From positions 868,001 to 932,000 of the forward strand of contig NW_027480543.1 in assembly GCF_051401765.1 (NCBI RefSeq): DNA of 64,000 nucleotides, read 5' to 3'. The notes beneath the pieces are model-generated. The model was given only the letters and a program-made list of their open reading frames with translations, searched no databases and was not told where the DNA came from. This document shows, one piece after another, positions 26,301-40,945 of the stretch (within the stretch, counting starts at the first letter, position 1; the number at the start of each line of letters is the position of its first letter). The position numbers were made by a program, and so were the translations under genes. The DNA is from Calliopsis andreniformis (lineage: Eukaryota > Arthropoda > Insecta > Hymenoptera > Andrenidae).

Positions 26301-29300
26301 TTGAGGATTGATGATTAAGGATTGAGGATGGAGGATGAGGGCTGAGGGTTGAGGATTGAGGTTTGAGGACTGAGGACTGAGGATTGAGGATTGAGAATTG
26401 AGGATTGAGGGTTGAGGATTGAAGATTGAGGATTGGGTACTGAGGATTGAAGAATGAGGATTGAGGATTGAGGATTGAGGATTGAGGATTGAAGATTGAG
26501 TATTGAGGATTGAAGATTGACGATTGAGGATTGAGCATTGAGGATTGAGGATTGAGGATTGAGGATTGAGGATTCAAAATTGAGTATTGAGGATTGAAGA
26601 TTGAGGATTGAGGATTGAGGATTGAGGATAGAGGATTGCAGATTGAGTATTGAGGATTGAAGAGTGAGGATTGAGGATTGAGGATTGAGGATGGAGGATG
26701 AGGGCTGAGGGTTGAGGATTGCGGTTTGAGTATTGAATCCTGAGAATTCAGGATATTCTATTGAGTATTGAGGATTGAGGATTGATGGTTGAGTACTGAG
26801 GACTGAGGATTGAGGATTGAAGGTTGAGGATTGAGGATTGAGGGTTGAGTGTGGAGGATGAGGGCTGAGGGTTGAGGATTGAGGTTTGAGGACTGAGGAC
26901 TGAGGATTGAGGATTGTGTGTTGAAGATTGAGTATTGATCACTGAGGATTGAGGATTGAGGATTGAGGATTGAGGATTGAGGGTTGAAGATTGAATATTG
27001 AGGATTGAAGATTGAGGATTGATGATTAAGGATAGAGGATGGAGGATGAGGGCTGAGGTTTGAGGATTGAAGTTTGAGGACTGAGGACTGAGGATTGAGG
27101 ATTGAGAATTGAGGATTGAGGATTGAGTATTGAGGATTGAAAATTGAGTATTGAGGGTTGAAGATTGAGGATTGAGGATTGACGATTGAGGATTGAGGAT
27201 TGAGGATTGAGGATTGAGGATTGAAGATTGAAGATTGGGGATTGAGGATTGAGGATTGAGGATTGAGGATTGAGGATTGAAGATTGAGCATTGGGGATCG
27301 AGGATTGGCGATTGAGGATTGAGTATTGAGAATTGAGGATTGATGGTTGAGTATTGAGGATTCATGGCTGAGGGCTGTGTGTTGAATATTGAGGGTTGAG
27401 GATTGAGGATTGAGGATTGAGGATTGAGGATTGAAGATTGAGTATTGATGATTGAATATTGAGTATTGAGGATTGAGGTTTGAGGATTGAGGACGAGGAC
27501 TGACGGTAGAGGATTGAGGTTTGAGGATTGAGGACTGAGGATTGAGGACTGAGGATTGAGGATTGAGGATTGAGGATTGAGGATTGAGAATTGAGAATGA
27601 GGACTGAGGGTTGAGGATTGAGGTTTGAGGAATGAGGATTGAGGGTTGAGGATTGAGGTTTGAGGATTGAGGAATGAGGATTGAGGATTGAGGATTGGAG
27701 ATTGATTATTGAGGATTCAAGATTGAGGATTGAGGATTGAGGATTGAGGATTGAGAATTGAGAATGAGGACTGAGGGTTGAGGATTGAGGTTTGAGGAAT
27801 GAGGATTGAGGGTTGAGGATTGAGGATTGAGGATTGAGGAATGAGGATTAAGGATTGAGGATTGGGGGATTGAATATTGAGTACTGAGGATTGAAGATTG
27901 AGGATTGAGGATTGAGGATTGAGGATGGAGGATGAGGGCTGAGGGTTGAGGTTTGAGGTTTGAGTATTGAATCCTGAGAATTCAGGATATTCTATTGAGT
28001 ATTGAGAATTGGGGATTGATGGTTGAGTACTGGGGACTGAGGATTGAGGATTGAAGGTTGAGCATTGAGGATTCAGAATTGAGGTTTGTGGGCTGAGGAT
28101 TGAGGATTGAAGATTGAGTATTGAGGATTGAAGATTGAGGATTGAGGATTGAGGATTGAGGATTGAGGATGATGTCTGAGGGTTGAGGATTGAGGTTTGA
28201 GGACTGAGGACTGAGGATTGAGGACTGAGAATTCAGGATGAGGGCTGAGGGTCGGGATTGAGGTTTGACGACAAAGGACTGAGGATTGAGGATTGAGAAT
28301 TCAGGATTGTTGATAGAGGATTGAACATTGAGGATTGGGTACTGAGGATTGAAGAATGAAGATTGAGGATTGAGGATTGAGTATTGAGGTTGAGGATCTA
28401 GGATTGGAGATTGATTATTGAGGATTGAAGATTGGGGATTGAGGATTGAGGATTGAGGATCTAGGATTGGAGATTGATTATTGAGGATTGAAGATTGAGG
28501 ATTGATGATTGAGGATTGAGAATTGAGAGTTGAGGATGAGGACTGAGGGTTGAGGATTGAGGGTTTGAGATATGTGGATTGAGGATTGAGGATTGAGGAC
28601 AGAAGATTGAGTATTGAGAATTGAGGATTGACGATTGAGGATTGAGGATTGAGAATTGAGGATGAGGACTGAGGGTTGAGAATTGAGGTTTGAGAAATGA
28701 GGATTGAGGATTGAGGATTGAGGATTGAGGGTTGAGGATTGATGATTGGTTATTGAAGATTGAATATTGATCACTGAGTATTGAGGATTGAGGATTGAGG
28801 ATTGAGGATTGAAGATTGAATATTGAGGTTTGAAGATTGAGGATTGAGGATTGAGGGTGAGGATGGAGGATGAGGGCTGAGGGCTGAGGATTGAGGTTTG
28901 AGGACTGCGGACTGAGGATTGAGGATCGAGAGTTGAGGATTGAGGATTGAGAATTGAGGATTGATGATTGAGGGCTGAAGATTGAATATTGAGGATTGAA
29001 GATTGAGGATTGATGATTAAGGAATGAGGATGGAGGATGAGGGCTGAGGGTTGAGGATTGAAGTTTGAGGACTGAGGACTGAGGATTGAGGATTGAGAAT
29101 TGAGGATTGAGGATGGAGGATTGAGGATTGAAGATTGAATATTGAGGATTGAGGATTCAAGATTGAGGATTGAGGATTGAGGATTGAGGATTGAGGACGA
29201 GGACTGAGGTTTGAATATTGATGATTGAGGTCTGAGGATTGAGGATTGAGGATTGAAAATTGAGGATTGAGGATTGAGGATTGAGGATTGAGGATTGAGG

Positions 29301-29400
29301 ATTGAAGATTGGATATTGAGGATTGAAGATTGAGGATTGAGGATTGAGGATTGAGGATTGATGATTGAAGATTGTGTATTGAGAATTGAAGATTGAGGAT
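18350..29400. repeat. 11-kb block, copy 1
   Basis: Landmark hairpins at 18690, 21214, 24654, 26737 and 27971 pair with 29731, 32256, 35700, 37783 and 39016. The offsets are 11041, 11042, 11046, 11046 and 11045. The small drift is explained base by base by homopolymer indels. Rare variants agree throughout, including GGATATGAATTG and the 24,665-25,012 segment. The left edge falls in ordinary heptamers near 18,350. Confidence 0.88.
20355..22875. repeat. 2.52-kb nested repeat, copy 2
   Basis: Same unit at offset 2524, with the hairpin at 21214. It carries five single-base losses in short homopolymers (near 21,119, 21,620, 22,112, 22,470 and 22,805) that the other copies lack. A third, partial copy follows to about 23,250 and then departs where TTGAGAATTG replaces TTGTGGATTG. 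Confidence 0.8.
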
Positions 29401-32400
29401 TGAGGATTGAGGATTGAGGATTGAGAATTGAGGATTGATGATTGAGGGCTGAAGATTGAATATTGAGGATTGAAGATTGAGGATTGATGATTAAGGATTG
29501 AGGATGGAGGATGAGGGCTGAGGGTTGACGATTGAGGTTTGAGGACTGAGGACTGAGGATTGAGGATTGAGAATTGAGGATTGAGGGTTGAAGATTGAAG
29601 ATTGAGGATTGGGTACTGAGGATTGAAGAATGAGGATTGAGGATTGAGGATTGAGGATTGAGGATTGAGGATTGAGGATTGAGGATGGAGGATGAGGGCT
29701 GAGGGTTGAGGATTGCGGTTTGAGTATTGAATCCTGAGAATTCAGGATATTCTATTCAGTATTGAGGATTGAGGATTGATGGTTGAGTACTGAGGACTGA
29801 GGATTGAGGATTGAAGGTTGAGGATTGAGGATTGAGGGTTGAGTGTGGAGGATGAGGGCTGAGGGTTGAGGATTGAGGTTTGAGGACTGAGGACTGAGGA
29901 TTGAGGATTGTGTGTTGAAGATTGAGTATTGATCACTGAGGATTGAGGATTGAGGATTGAGGATTGAGGATTGAGGGTTGAAGATTGAATATTGAGGATT
30001 GAAGATTGAGGATTGATGATTAAGGATAGAGGATGGAGGATGTGGGCTGAGGTTTGAGGATTGAAGTTTGAGGACTGAGGACTGAGGATTGAGGATTGAG
30101 AATTGAGGATTGAGGATTGAGGATGATGTCTGAGGGTTGAGGATTGAGGTTTGAAGACTGAGGTCTGAGGATTGAGGACTGAGAATTGAGGATGAGGGCT
30201 GAGGGTCGGGGATTGAGGTTTGACGACAGAGGACTGAGGATTGAGGATTGAGAATTCAGGATTGTTGATAGAGGATTGAATATTGAGGATTGGGTATTGA
30301 GGATTGAAGAATGAGGATTGAGGATTGAGGATTGAGTATTGAGGGTTGAGGATCTAGGATTAGAGATTGATTATTGAGGATTGAAGATTGGGGATTGAGG
30401 ATTGAGGATTGAGGATCTAGGATTGGAGATTGATTATTGAGGATTGAAGATTGAGGATTGATGATTGAGGATTGAGAATTGAGAGTTGGGGATGAGGACT
30501 GAGGGTTGAGGATTGAGGTTTGAGAAATGAGGAATGAGGATTGAGGATTGAGGACAGAAGATTGAGTATTGAGAATTGAGGATTGAGGATTGAGAATTGA
30601 GGATGAGGACTGAGGGTTGAGAATTGAGGTTTGAGAAATGAGGATTGAGGATTGAGGATTGAGGATTGAGGGTTGAGGATTGATGATTGGTTATTGAAGA
30701 TTGAGTATTGATCACTGAGTATTGAGGATTGAGGATTGAGGATTGAGGATTGAAGATTGAATATTGAGGATTGAAGATTGAGGATTGAGGATTGAGGGTT
30801 GAGGATGGAGGATGAGGGCTGAGGGTTGAGGATTGAAGTTTGAGGACTGAGGACTGAGGATTGAGGATTGAGAATTGAGGATTGAGGATTGAGGATTGAG
30901 TATTGAGGGTTGAGGATCTAGGATTGGAGATTGATTATTGAGGATTGAAGATTGGGGATTGAGGATTGAGGATTGAGGATCTAGGATTGGAGATTGATTA
31001 TTGAGGATTGAAGATTGAGGATTGATGATTGTGGATTGTGGATTGAGAATTGAGAGTTGAGGATGAGGACTGAGGGTTGAGGATTGAGGTTTCAGAAATG
31101 AGGATTGAGGATTGAGGATTGAGAATTGAGGATGAGGACTGAGGGTTGAGAATTGAGGTTTGAGAAATGATGATTGAGGATTGAGGATTGAGGATTGAGG
31201 GTTGAGGATTGATGATTGGTTATTGAAGATTGAGTATTGATCACTGAGTATTGAGGATTGAGGATTGAGGATTGAGGATTGAAGATTGAATATTGAGGAT
31301 TGAAGATTGAGGATTGAGGATTGAGGGTTGAGGATGGAGGATGAGGGCTGAGGGTTGAGGATTGAAGATTGAGGACTGAGGACTAAGGATTGAGGATTGA
31401 GGATTGAGGATTGAGGATTGAGAATTGAGGATGAGGACTGAGGCTTGAGAATTGAGGTTTGAGAAATGAGGATTGAGGATTGAGGATTGAGGATTGAGGG
31501 TTGAGGATTGATGATTGGTTATTGAAGATTGAGTATTGATCACTGAGTATTGAGGATTGAGGATTGAGGATTGAGGATTGAGGATTGAGGATTGAGGATT
31601 GAGGATTGAGGATTGAGGATATGAATTGAGGATTGATGATTGAGGGCTGAAGATTGAATATTGAGGATTGAAGATTGAGGACTGATGATTAAGGAATGAG
31701 GATGGAGGATGAGGGCTGAGGGTTGAGGATTGAAGTTTGAGGACTGAGGACTGAGGATTGAGGATTGTGGATTGAGGATTGAGGATTGAAGATTGAATAT
31801 TGAGGATTGAATGTTGAGAATTGAGGATTGAGGGTTGAGTGTGGAGGATGAGGGCTGAGGGTTGAGGATTGAGGTTTGAGGACTGAGGACTGAGGATTGA
31901 GGATCGAGAGTTGAGGATTGAGGATTGAGGATTGAGGATTGAGGATTGAGAATTGAGGATTGATGATTGAGGGCTGAAGATTGAATATTGAGGATTGAAG
32001 ATTGAGGATTGATGATTAAGGATTGAGGATGGAGGATGAGGGCTGAGGGTTGACGATTGAGGTTTGAGGACTGAGGACTGAGGATTGAGGATTGAGAATT
32101 GAGGATTGAGGGTTGAAGATTGAAGATTGAGGATTGGGTACTGAGGATTGAAGAATGAGGATTGAGGATTGAGGATTGAGGATTGAGGATTGAGGATTGA
32201 GGATTGAGGATGGAGGATGAGGGCTGAGGGTTGAGGATTGCGGTTTGAGTATTGAATCCTGAGAATTCAGGATATTCTATTCAGTATTGAGGATTGAGGA
32301 TTGATGGTTGAGTACTGAGGACTGAGGATTGAGGATTGAAGGTTGAGGATTGAGGATTGAGGGTTGAGTGTGGAGGATGAGGGCTGAGGGTTGAGGATTG

Positions 32401-35400
32401 AGGTTTGAGGACTGAGGACTGAGGATTGAGGATTGTGTGTTGAAGATTGAGTATTGATCACTGAGGATTGAGGATTGAGGATTGAGGATTGAGGATTGAG
32501 GGTTGAAGATTGAATATTGAGGATTGAAGATTGAGGATTGATGATTAAGGATAGAGGATGGAGGATGTGGGCTGAGGTTTGAGGATTGAAGTTTGAGGAC
32601 TGAGGACTGAGGATTGAGGATTGAGAATTGAGGATTGAGGATTGAGGATGATGTCTGAGGGTTGAGGATTGAGGTTTGAAGACTGAGGTCTGAGGATTGA
32701 GGACTGAGAATTGAGGATGAGGGCTGAGGGTCGGGGATTGAGGTTTGACGACAGAGGACTGAGGATTGAGGATTGAGAATTCAGGATTGTTGATAGAGGA
32801 TTGAATATTGAGGATTGGGTATTGAGGATTGAAGAATGAGGATTGAGGATTGAGGATTGAGTATTGAGGGTTGAGGATCTAGGATTAGAGATTGATTATT
32901 GAGGATTGAAGATTGGGGATTGAGGATTGAGGATTGAGGATCTAGGATTGGAGATTGATTATTGAGGATTGAAGATTGAGGATTGATGATTGAGGATTGA
33001 GAATTGAGAGTTGGGGATGAGGACTGAGGGTTGAGGATTGAGGTTTGAGAAATGAGGAATGAGGATTGAGGATTGAGGACAGAAGATTGAGTATTGAGAA
33101 TTGAGGATTGAGGATTGAGAATTGAGGATGAGGACTGAGGGTTGAGAATTGAGGTTTGAGAAATGAGGATTGAGGATTGAGGATTGAGGATTGAGGGTTG
33201 AGGATTGATGATTGGTTATTGAAGATTGAGTATTGATCACTGAGTATTGAGGATTGAGGATTGAGGATTGAGGATTGAAGATTGAATATTGAGGATTGAA
33301 GATTGAGGATTGAGGATTGAGGGTTGAGGATGGAGGATGAGGGCTGAGGGTTGAGGATTGAAGTTTGAGGACTGAGGACTGAGGATTGAGGATTGAGAAT
33401 TGAGGATTGAGGATTGAGGATTGAGTATTGAGGGTTGAGGATCTAGGATTGGAGATTGATTATTGAGGATTGAAGATTGGGGATTGAGGATTGAGGATTG
33501 AGGATCTAGGATTGGAGATTGATTATTGAGGATTGAAGATTGAGGATTGATGATTGTGGATTGTGGATTGAGAATTGAGAGTTGAGGATGAGGACTGAGG
33601 GTTGAGGATTGAGGTTTCAGAAATGAGGATTGAGGATTGAGGATTGAGAATTGAGGATGAGGACTGAGGGTTGAGAATTGAGGTTTGAGAAATGAGGATT
33701 GAGGATTGAGGATTGAGGATTGAGGGTTGAGGATTGATGATTGGTTATTGAAGATTGAGTATTGATCACTGAGTATTGAGGATTGAGGATTGAGGATTGA
33801 GGATTGAAGATTGAATATTGAGGATTGAAGATTGAGGATTGAGGATTGAGGGTTGAGGATGGAGGATGAGGGCTGAGGGTTGAGGATTGAAGATTGAGGA
33901 CTGAGGACTGAGGATTGAGGATTGAGGATTGAGGATTGAGAATTGAGGATGAGGACTGAGGCTTGAGAATTGAGGTTTGAGAAATGAGGATTGAGGATTG
34001 AGGATTGAGGATTGAGGGTTGAGGATTGATGATTGGTTATTGAAGATTGAGTATTGATCACTGAGTATTGAGGATTGAGGATTGAGGATTGAGGTTTGAG
34101 GATTGAGGATTGAGGATTGAGGATTGAGGATTGAGGATATGAATTGAGGATTGATGATTGAGGGCTGAAGATTGAATATTGAGGATTGAAGATTGAGGAC
34201 TGATGATTAAGGAATGAGGATGGAGGATGAGGGCTGAGGGTTGAGGATTGAAGTTTGAGGACTGAGGACTGAGGATTGAGGATTGAGAATTGAGGATTGA
34301 GGATTGAGGGTTGAGTATTGAGGGTTGAGGATCTAGGATTGGAGATTGATTATTGAGGATTGAAGATTGGGGATTGAGGATTGAGGATTGAGGATCTAGG
34401 ATTGGAGATTGATTATTGAGGATTGAAGATTGAGGATTGATGATTGTGGATTGTGGATTGAGAATTGAGAGTTGAGGATGAGGACTGAGGGTTGAGGATT
34501 GAGGTTTCAGAAATGAGGATTGAGGATTGAAGATTGAGGATTGAAGATTGAGTATTGAGAATTGAGGATTGAGGATTGTGAATTGAGGACTGAGAATTGA
34601 GGATGAGGGCTGAGGGTTGAGAATTTAGGTTTGAGAGATGAGGATTGAGGATTGAGGATTGTGGATTGAGGGTTGAGGATTGATGATTGGGTATTGAAGA
34701 TTGAGTATTGATCACTGAGTATTGAGGATTGAGGATTGTGGATTGAGGATTGAGGATTGAAGATTGAATATTGAGGATTGAATGTTGAGAATTGAGGATT
34801 GAGGGTTGAGTGTGGAGGATGAGGGCTGAGGGTTGAGGATTGAGGTTTGAGGACTGAGGACTGAGGATTGAGGATCGAGAGTTGAGGATTGAGGATTGAG
34901 GATTGAGGATTGAGGATTGAGAATTGAGGATTGATGATTGAGGGCTGAAGATTGAATATTGAGGATTGAAGATTGAGGATTGATGATTAAGGATTGAGGA
35001 TGGAGGATGAGGGCTGAGGGTTGACGATTGAGGTTTGAGGACTGAGGACTGAGGATTGAGGATTGAGAATTGAGGATTGAGGGTTGAGGATTGAAGATTG
35101 AGGATTGGGTACTGAGGATTGAAGAATGAGGATTGAGGATTGAGGATTGAGGATTGAGGATTGAAGGTTGAGTATTGATGACTGAATATTGAGGATTGAG
35201 GATTGAGGTTTGAGGATTGAGGACGAGGACTGACGGTAGAGGATTGAGGTTTGAGGATTGAGGACTGAGGATTGAGGACTGAGGATTGAGGATTGAGGAT
35301 TGAGGATTGAGGATTGAGAATTGAGAATGAGGACTGAGGGTTGAGGATTGAGGTTTGAGGAATGAGGATTGAGGGTTGAGGATTGAGGATTGAGGATTGA

Positions 35401-38400
35401 GGAATGAGGATTAAGGATTGAGGATTGGAGATTGATTATTGAGGATTCAAGATTGAGGATTGAGGATTGAGGATTGAGGATTGAGAATTGAGAATGAGGA
35501 CTGAGGGTTGAGGATTGAGGTTTGAGGAATGAGGATTGAGGGTTGAGGATTGAGGATTGAGGATTGAGGAATGAGGATTAAGGATTGAGGATTGGGGATT
35601 GAATATTGAGTACTGAGGATTGAAGATTGAGGATTGAGGATTGAGGATTGAGGATGGAGGATGAGGGCTGAGGGTTGAGGTTTGAGGTTTGAGTATTGAA
35701 TCCTGAGAATTCAGGATATTCTATTGAGTATTGAGAATTGGGGTTTGATGGTTGAGTACTGGGGACTGAGGATTGAGGATTGAAGGTTGAGTATTGAGGA
35801 TTCAGAATTGAGGTTTGTGGGCTGAGGATTGAGGATTGAAGATTGAGTATTGAGGATTGAAGATTGAGGATTGAGGATTGAGGATTGAGGATTGAGGATG
35901 ATGTCTGAGGGTTGAGGATTGAGGTTTGAGGACTGAGGACTGAGGATTGAGGACTGAGAATTGAGGATGAGGGCTGAGGGCCGGGGATTGAGGTTTGACG
36001 ACAGAGGACTGAGGATTGAGGATTGAGAATTCAGGATTGTTGATAGAGGAATGAACATTGAGGATTGGGTACTGAGGATTGAAGAATGAGGATTGAGGAT
36101 TGAGGATTGAGTATTGAGGGTTGAGGATCTAGGATTGGAGATTGATTATTGAGGATTGAAGATTGGGGATTGAGGATTGAGGATTGAGGATCTAGGATTG
36201 GAGATTGATTATTGAGGATTGAAGATTGAGGACTGATGCTTGAGGATTGAGAATTGAGAGTTGGGGATGAGGACTGAGGGTTGAGGATTCAGGTTTGAGA
36301 AATGAGGAATGAGGATTGAGGATTGAGGACAGAAGATTGAGTATTGAGAATTGAGGATTGAGGATTGAGGATTGAGGATTGAGAATTGAGGATGAGGACT
36401 GAGGGTTGAGAATTGAGGTTTGAGAAATGAGGATTGAGGATTGAGGATTGAGGATTGAGGGTTGAGGATTGATGATTGGTTATTGAAGATTGAGTATTGA
36501 TCACTGAGTATTGAGGATTGAGGATTGAGGATTGAGGATTGAAGATTGAATATTGAGGATTGAAGATTGAGGATTGAGGATTGAGGGTTGAGGATGGAGG
36601 ATGAGGGCTGAGGGTTGACGATTGAGGTTTGAGGACTGCGGACTGAGGATTGAGGATCGAGAGTTGAGGATTGAGGATTGAGGATTGAGTATTGAGGGTT
36701 GAGGATCTAGGATTGGAGATTGATTATTGAGGATTGAAGATTGGGGATTGAGGATAGAGGATTGAGGATCTAGGATTGGAGATTGATTATTGAGGAATGA
36801 AGATTGAGGATTGATGATTGTGGATTGTGGATTGAGAATTGAGAGTTGAGGATGAGGACTGAGGGTTGAGGATTGAGGTTTCAGAAATGAGGATTGAGGA
36901 TTGAAGATTGAGGATTGAAGATTGAGTATTGAGAATTGAGGATTGAGGATTGTGGATTGAGGACTGAGAATTGAGGATGAGGGCTGAGGGTTGAGAATTG
37001 AGGTTTGAGAGATGAGGATTGAGGATTGAGGATTGAGGATTGAGGGTTGAGGATTGATGATTGGGTATTGAAGATTGAGTATTGATCACTGAGTATTGAG
37101 GATTGAGGATTGAGGATTGAGGATTGAGGATTGAAGATTGAATATTGAGGATTGAATGTTGAGGATTGAGGATTGAGGGTTGAGTGTGGAGGATGAGGGC
37201 TGAGGGTTGAGGATTGAGGTTTGAGGACTGAGGACTGAGGATTGAGGATCGAGAGTTGAGGATTGAGGATTGAGGATTGAGGATTGAGGATTGAGAATTG
37301 AGGATTGATGAATGAGGGCTGAAGATTGAATATTGAGGATTGAAGATTGAGGATTGATGATTAAGGATTGAGGATGGAGGATGAGGGCTGAGGGTTGAGG
37401 ATTGAGGTTTGAGGACTGAGGACTGAGGATTGAGGATTGAGAATTGAGGATTGAGGGTTGAGGATTGAAGATTGAGGATTGGGTACTGAGGATTGAAGAA
37501 TGAGGATTGAGGATTGAGGATTGAGGATTGAGGATTGAAGATTGAGTATTGAGGATTGAAGATTGACGATTGAGGATTGAGCATTGAGGATTGAGGATTG
37601 AGGATTGAGGATTGAGGATTCAAAATTGAGTATTGAGGATTGAAGATTGAGGATTGAGGATTGAGGATTGAGGATAGAGGATTGCAGATTGAGTATTGAG
37701 GATTGAAGAGTGAGGATTGAGGATTGAGGATTGAGGATGGAGGATGAGGGCTGAGGGTTGAGGATTGCGGTTTGAGTATTGAATCCTGAGAATTCAGGAT
37801 ATTCTATTGAGTATTGAGGATTGAGGATTGATGGTTGAGTACTGAGGACTGAGGATTGAGGATTGAAGGTTGAGGATTGAGGATTGAGGGTTGAGTGTGG
37901 AGGATGAGGGCTGAGGGTTGAGGATTGAGGTTTGAGGACTGAGGACTGAGGATTGAGGATTGTGTGTTGAAGATTGAGTATTGATCACTGAGGATTGAGG
38001 ATTGAGGATTGAGGATTGAGGATTGAGGGTTGAAGATTGAATATTGAGGATTGAAGATTGAGGATTGATGATTAAGGATAGAGGATGGAGGATGAGGGCT
38101 GAGGTTTGAGGATTGAAGTTTGAGGACTGAGGACTGAGGATTGAGGATTGAGAATTGAGGATTGAGGATTGAGTATTGAGGATTGAAAATTGAGTATTGA
38201 GGGTTGAAGATTGAGGATTGAGGATTGACGATTGAGGATTGAGGATTGAGGATTGAGGATTGAGGATTGAAGATTGAAGATTGGGGATTGAGGATTGAGG
38301 ATTGAGGATTGAGGATTGAGGATTGAAGATTGAGCATTGGGGATTGAGGATTGGCGATTGAGGATTGAGTATTGAGAATTGAGGATTGATGGTTGAGTAT

Positions 38401-40380
38401 TGAGGATTCATGGCTGAGGGCTGTGTGTTGAATATTGAGGGTTGAGGATTGAGGATTGAGGATTGAGGATTGAGGATTGAAGATTGAGTATTGATGATTG
38501 AATATTGAGTATTGAGGATTGAGGTTTGAGGATTGAGGACGAGGACTGACGGTAGAGGATTGAGGTTTGAGGATTGAGGACTGAGGATTGAGGACTGAGG
38601 ATTGAGGATTGAGGATTGAGGATTGAGGATTGAGAATTGAGAATGAGGACTGAGGGTTGAGGATTGAGGTTTGAGGAATGAGGATTGAGGGTTGAGGATT
38701 GAGGTTTGAGGATTGAGGAATGAGGATTGAGGATTGAGGATTGGAGATTGATTATTGAGGATTCAAGATTGAGGATTGAGGATTGAGGATTGAGGATTGA
38801 GAATTGAGAATGAGGACTGAGGGTTGAGGATTGAGGTTTGAGGAATGAGGATTGAGGGTTGAGGATTGAGGATTGAGGATTGAGGAATGAGGATTAAGGA
38901 TTGAGGATTGGGGATTGAATATTGAGTACTGAGGATTGAAGATTGAGGATTGAGGATTGAGGATTGAGGATGGAGGATGAGGGCTGAGGGTTGAGGTTTG
39001 AGGTTTGAGTATTGAATCCTGAGAATTCAGGATATTCTATTGAGTATTGAGAATTGGGGATTGATGGTTGAGTACTGGGGACTGAGGATTGAGGATTGAA
39101 GGTTGAGCATTGAGGATTCAGAATTGAGGTTTGTGGGCTGAGGATTGAGGATTGAAGATTGAGTATTGAGGATTGAAGATTGAGGATTGAGGATTGAGGA
39201 TTGAGGATTGAGGATGATGTCTGAGGGTTGAGGATTGAGGTTTGAGGACTGAGGACTGAGGATTGAGGACTGAGAATTGAGGATGAGGGCTGAGGGTCGG
39301 GGATTGAGGTTTGACGACAAAGGACTGAGGATTGAGGATTGAGAATTCAGGATTGTTGATAGAGGATTGAACATTGAGGATTGGGTACTGAGGATTGAAG
39401 AATGAAGATTGAGGATTGAGGATTGAGTATTGAGGGTTGAGGATCTAGGATTGGAGATTGATTATTGAGGATTGAAGATTGGGGATTGAGGATTGAGGAT
39501 TGAGGATCTAGGATTGGAGATTGATTATTGAGGATTGAAGATCGAGGATTGATGATTGAGGATTGAGAATTGAGAGTTGAGGATGAGGACTGAGGGTTGA
39601 GGATTGAGGTTTGAGATATGTGGATTGAGGATTGAGGATTGAGGACAGAAGATTGAGTATTGAGAATTGAGGATTGACGATTGAGGATTGAGGATTGAGA
39701 ATTGAGGATGAGGACTGAGGGTTGAGAATTGAGGTTTGAGAAATGAGGATTGAGGATTGAGGATTGAGGATTGAGGGTTGAGGATTGATGATTGGTTATT
39801 GAAGATTGAGTATTGATCACTGAGTATTGAGGATTGAGGATTGAGGATTGAGGATTGAAGATTGAATATTGAGGTTTGAAGATTGAGGATTGAGGATTGA
39901 GGGTTGAGGATGGAGGATGAGGGCTGAGGGCTGAGGATTGAGGTTTGAGGACTGCGGACTGAGGATTGAGGATCGAGAGTTGAGGATTGAGGATTGAGAA
40001 TTGAGGATTGATGATTGAGGGCTGAAGATTGAATATTGAGGATTGAAGATTGAGGATTGATGATTAAGGAATGAGGATGGAGGATGAGGGCTGAGGGTTG
40101 AGGATTGAAGTTTGAGGACTGAGGACTGAGGATTGAGGATTGAGGATTGAGGACGAGGACTGAGGTTTGAATATTGATGATTGAGGTCTGAGGATTGAGG
40201 ATTGAGGATTGAAAATTGAGGATTGAGGATTGAGGATTGAGGATTGAGGATTGAGGATTGAAGATTGGATATTGAGGATTGAAGATTGAGGATTGAGGAT
40301 TGAGGATTGAGGATTGATGATTGAAGATTGTGTATTGAGAATTGAAGATTGAGGATTGAGGATTGAGGATTGAGGATTGA
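29400..40380. repeat. 11-kb block, copy 2
   Basis: Directly follows copy 1. The junction is in perfect heptamers at about 29,390-29,420, where the sequence switches from a TTGTGTATTGAG context to a TTGATGATTGAGGGCTG context. It lacks 91 bp (13 heptamers) present at about 29,100-29,190 in copy 1. The copies part at about 29,424 and 40,378. The similarity is high enough to read the event as a recent unequal exchange. Confidence 0.87.
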
Positions 40381-40945
40381 GCATTGAGGATTGAAGATTG
40401 AGGATTGGGGATTGAGGATTGGCGATTGAGGATCCAGTATTGAGAATTGAGGATTGATGGTTGAGTATTGAGGATTCATGGCTGAGGGCTGTGTGTTGAA
40501 TATTGAGGGTTGAGGATTGAGGATTGGGGATTGAGGATTGAGGACTGAAGATTGAGTATTGATGATTGAATATTGAGGATTGAGGATTGAGGTTTGAGGA
40601 TTGAGGGCGAGGACTGACGGTAGAGGATTGAGGTTTGAGGATTGAGAACTGAGGATTGAGGACTGAGGATTGAGGATTGAGGATTGAGCATTGAGGATTG
40701 AAGATTGAAGACTGGAGATTGAGGATTGAAGATTGAGAATTAAGGATTGAAGATTGTGGATTGAGGATCTAGGATTGGAGATTGATTATTGAGGATAGAA
40801 GATTGAGGATTGAGGATTGAGGATTGAGGATTGAGTATTGAGAATGAGGACTGAGGGTTCAGGATTGAGGTTTGAGGAATGAGGATTGAGGGTTGAGGAT
40901 TGAGGATTGAGGATTGAGGATTGAGGATTGAGGATTGAGGATTGA
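40380..40945. repeat. Continuation of the window-start module
   Basis: Matches about 1,428-1,993 at offset 38,952, including the otherwise rare GGATCCAG near 40,430 and the GGAGATTGAGG variant. No landmark hairpin lies between 39,034 and 43,112. Confidence 0.7.
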
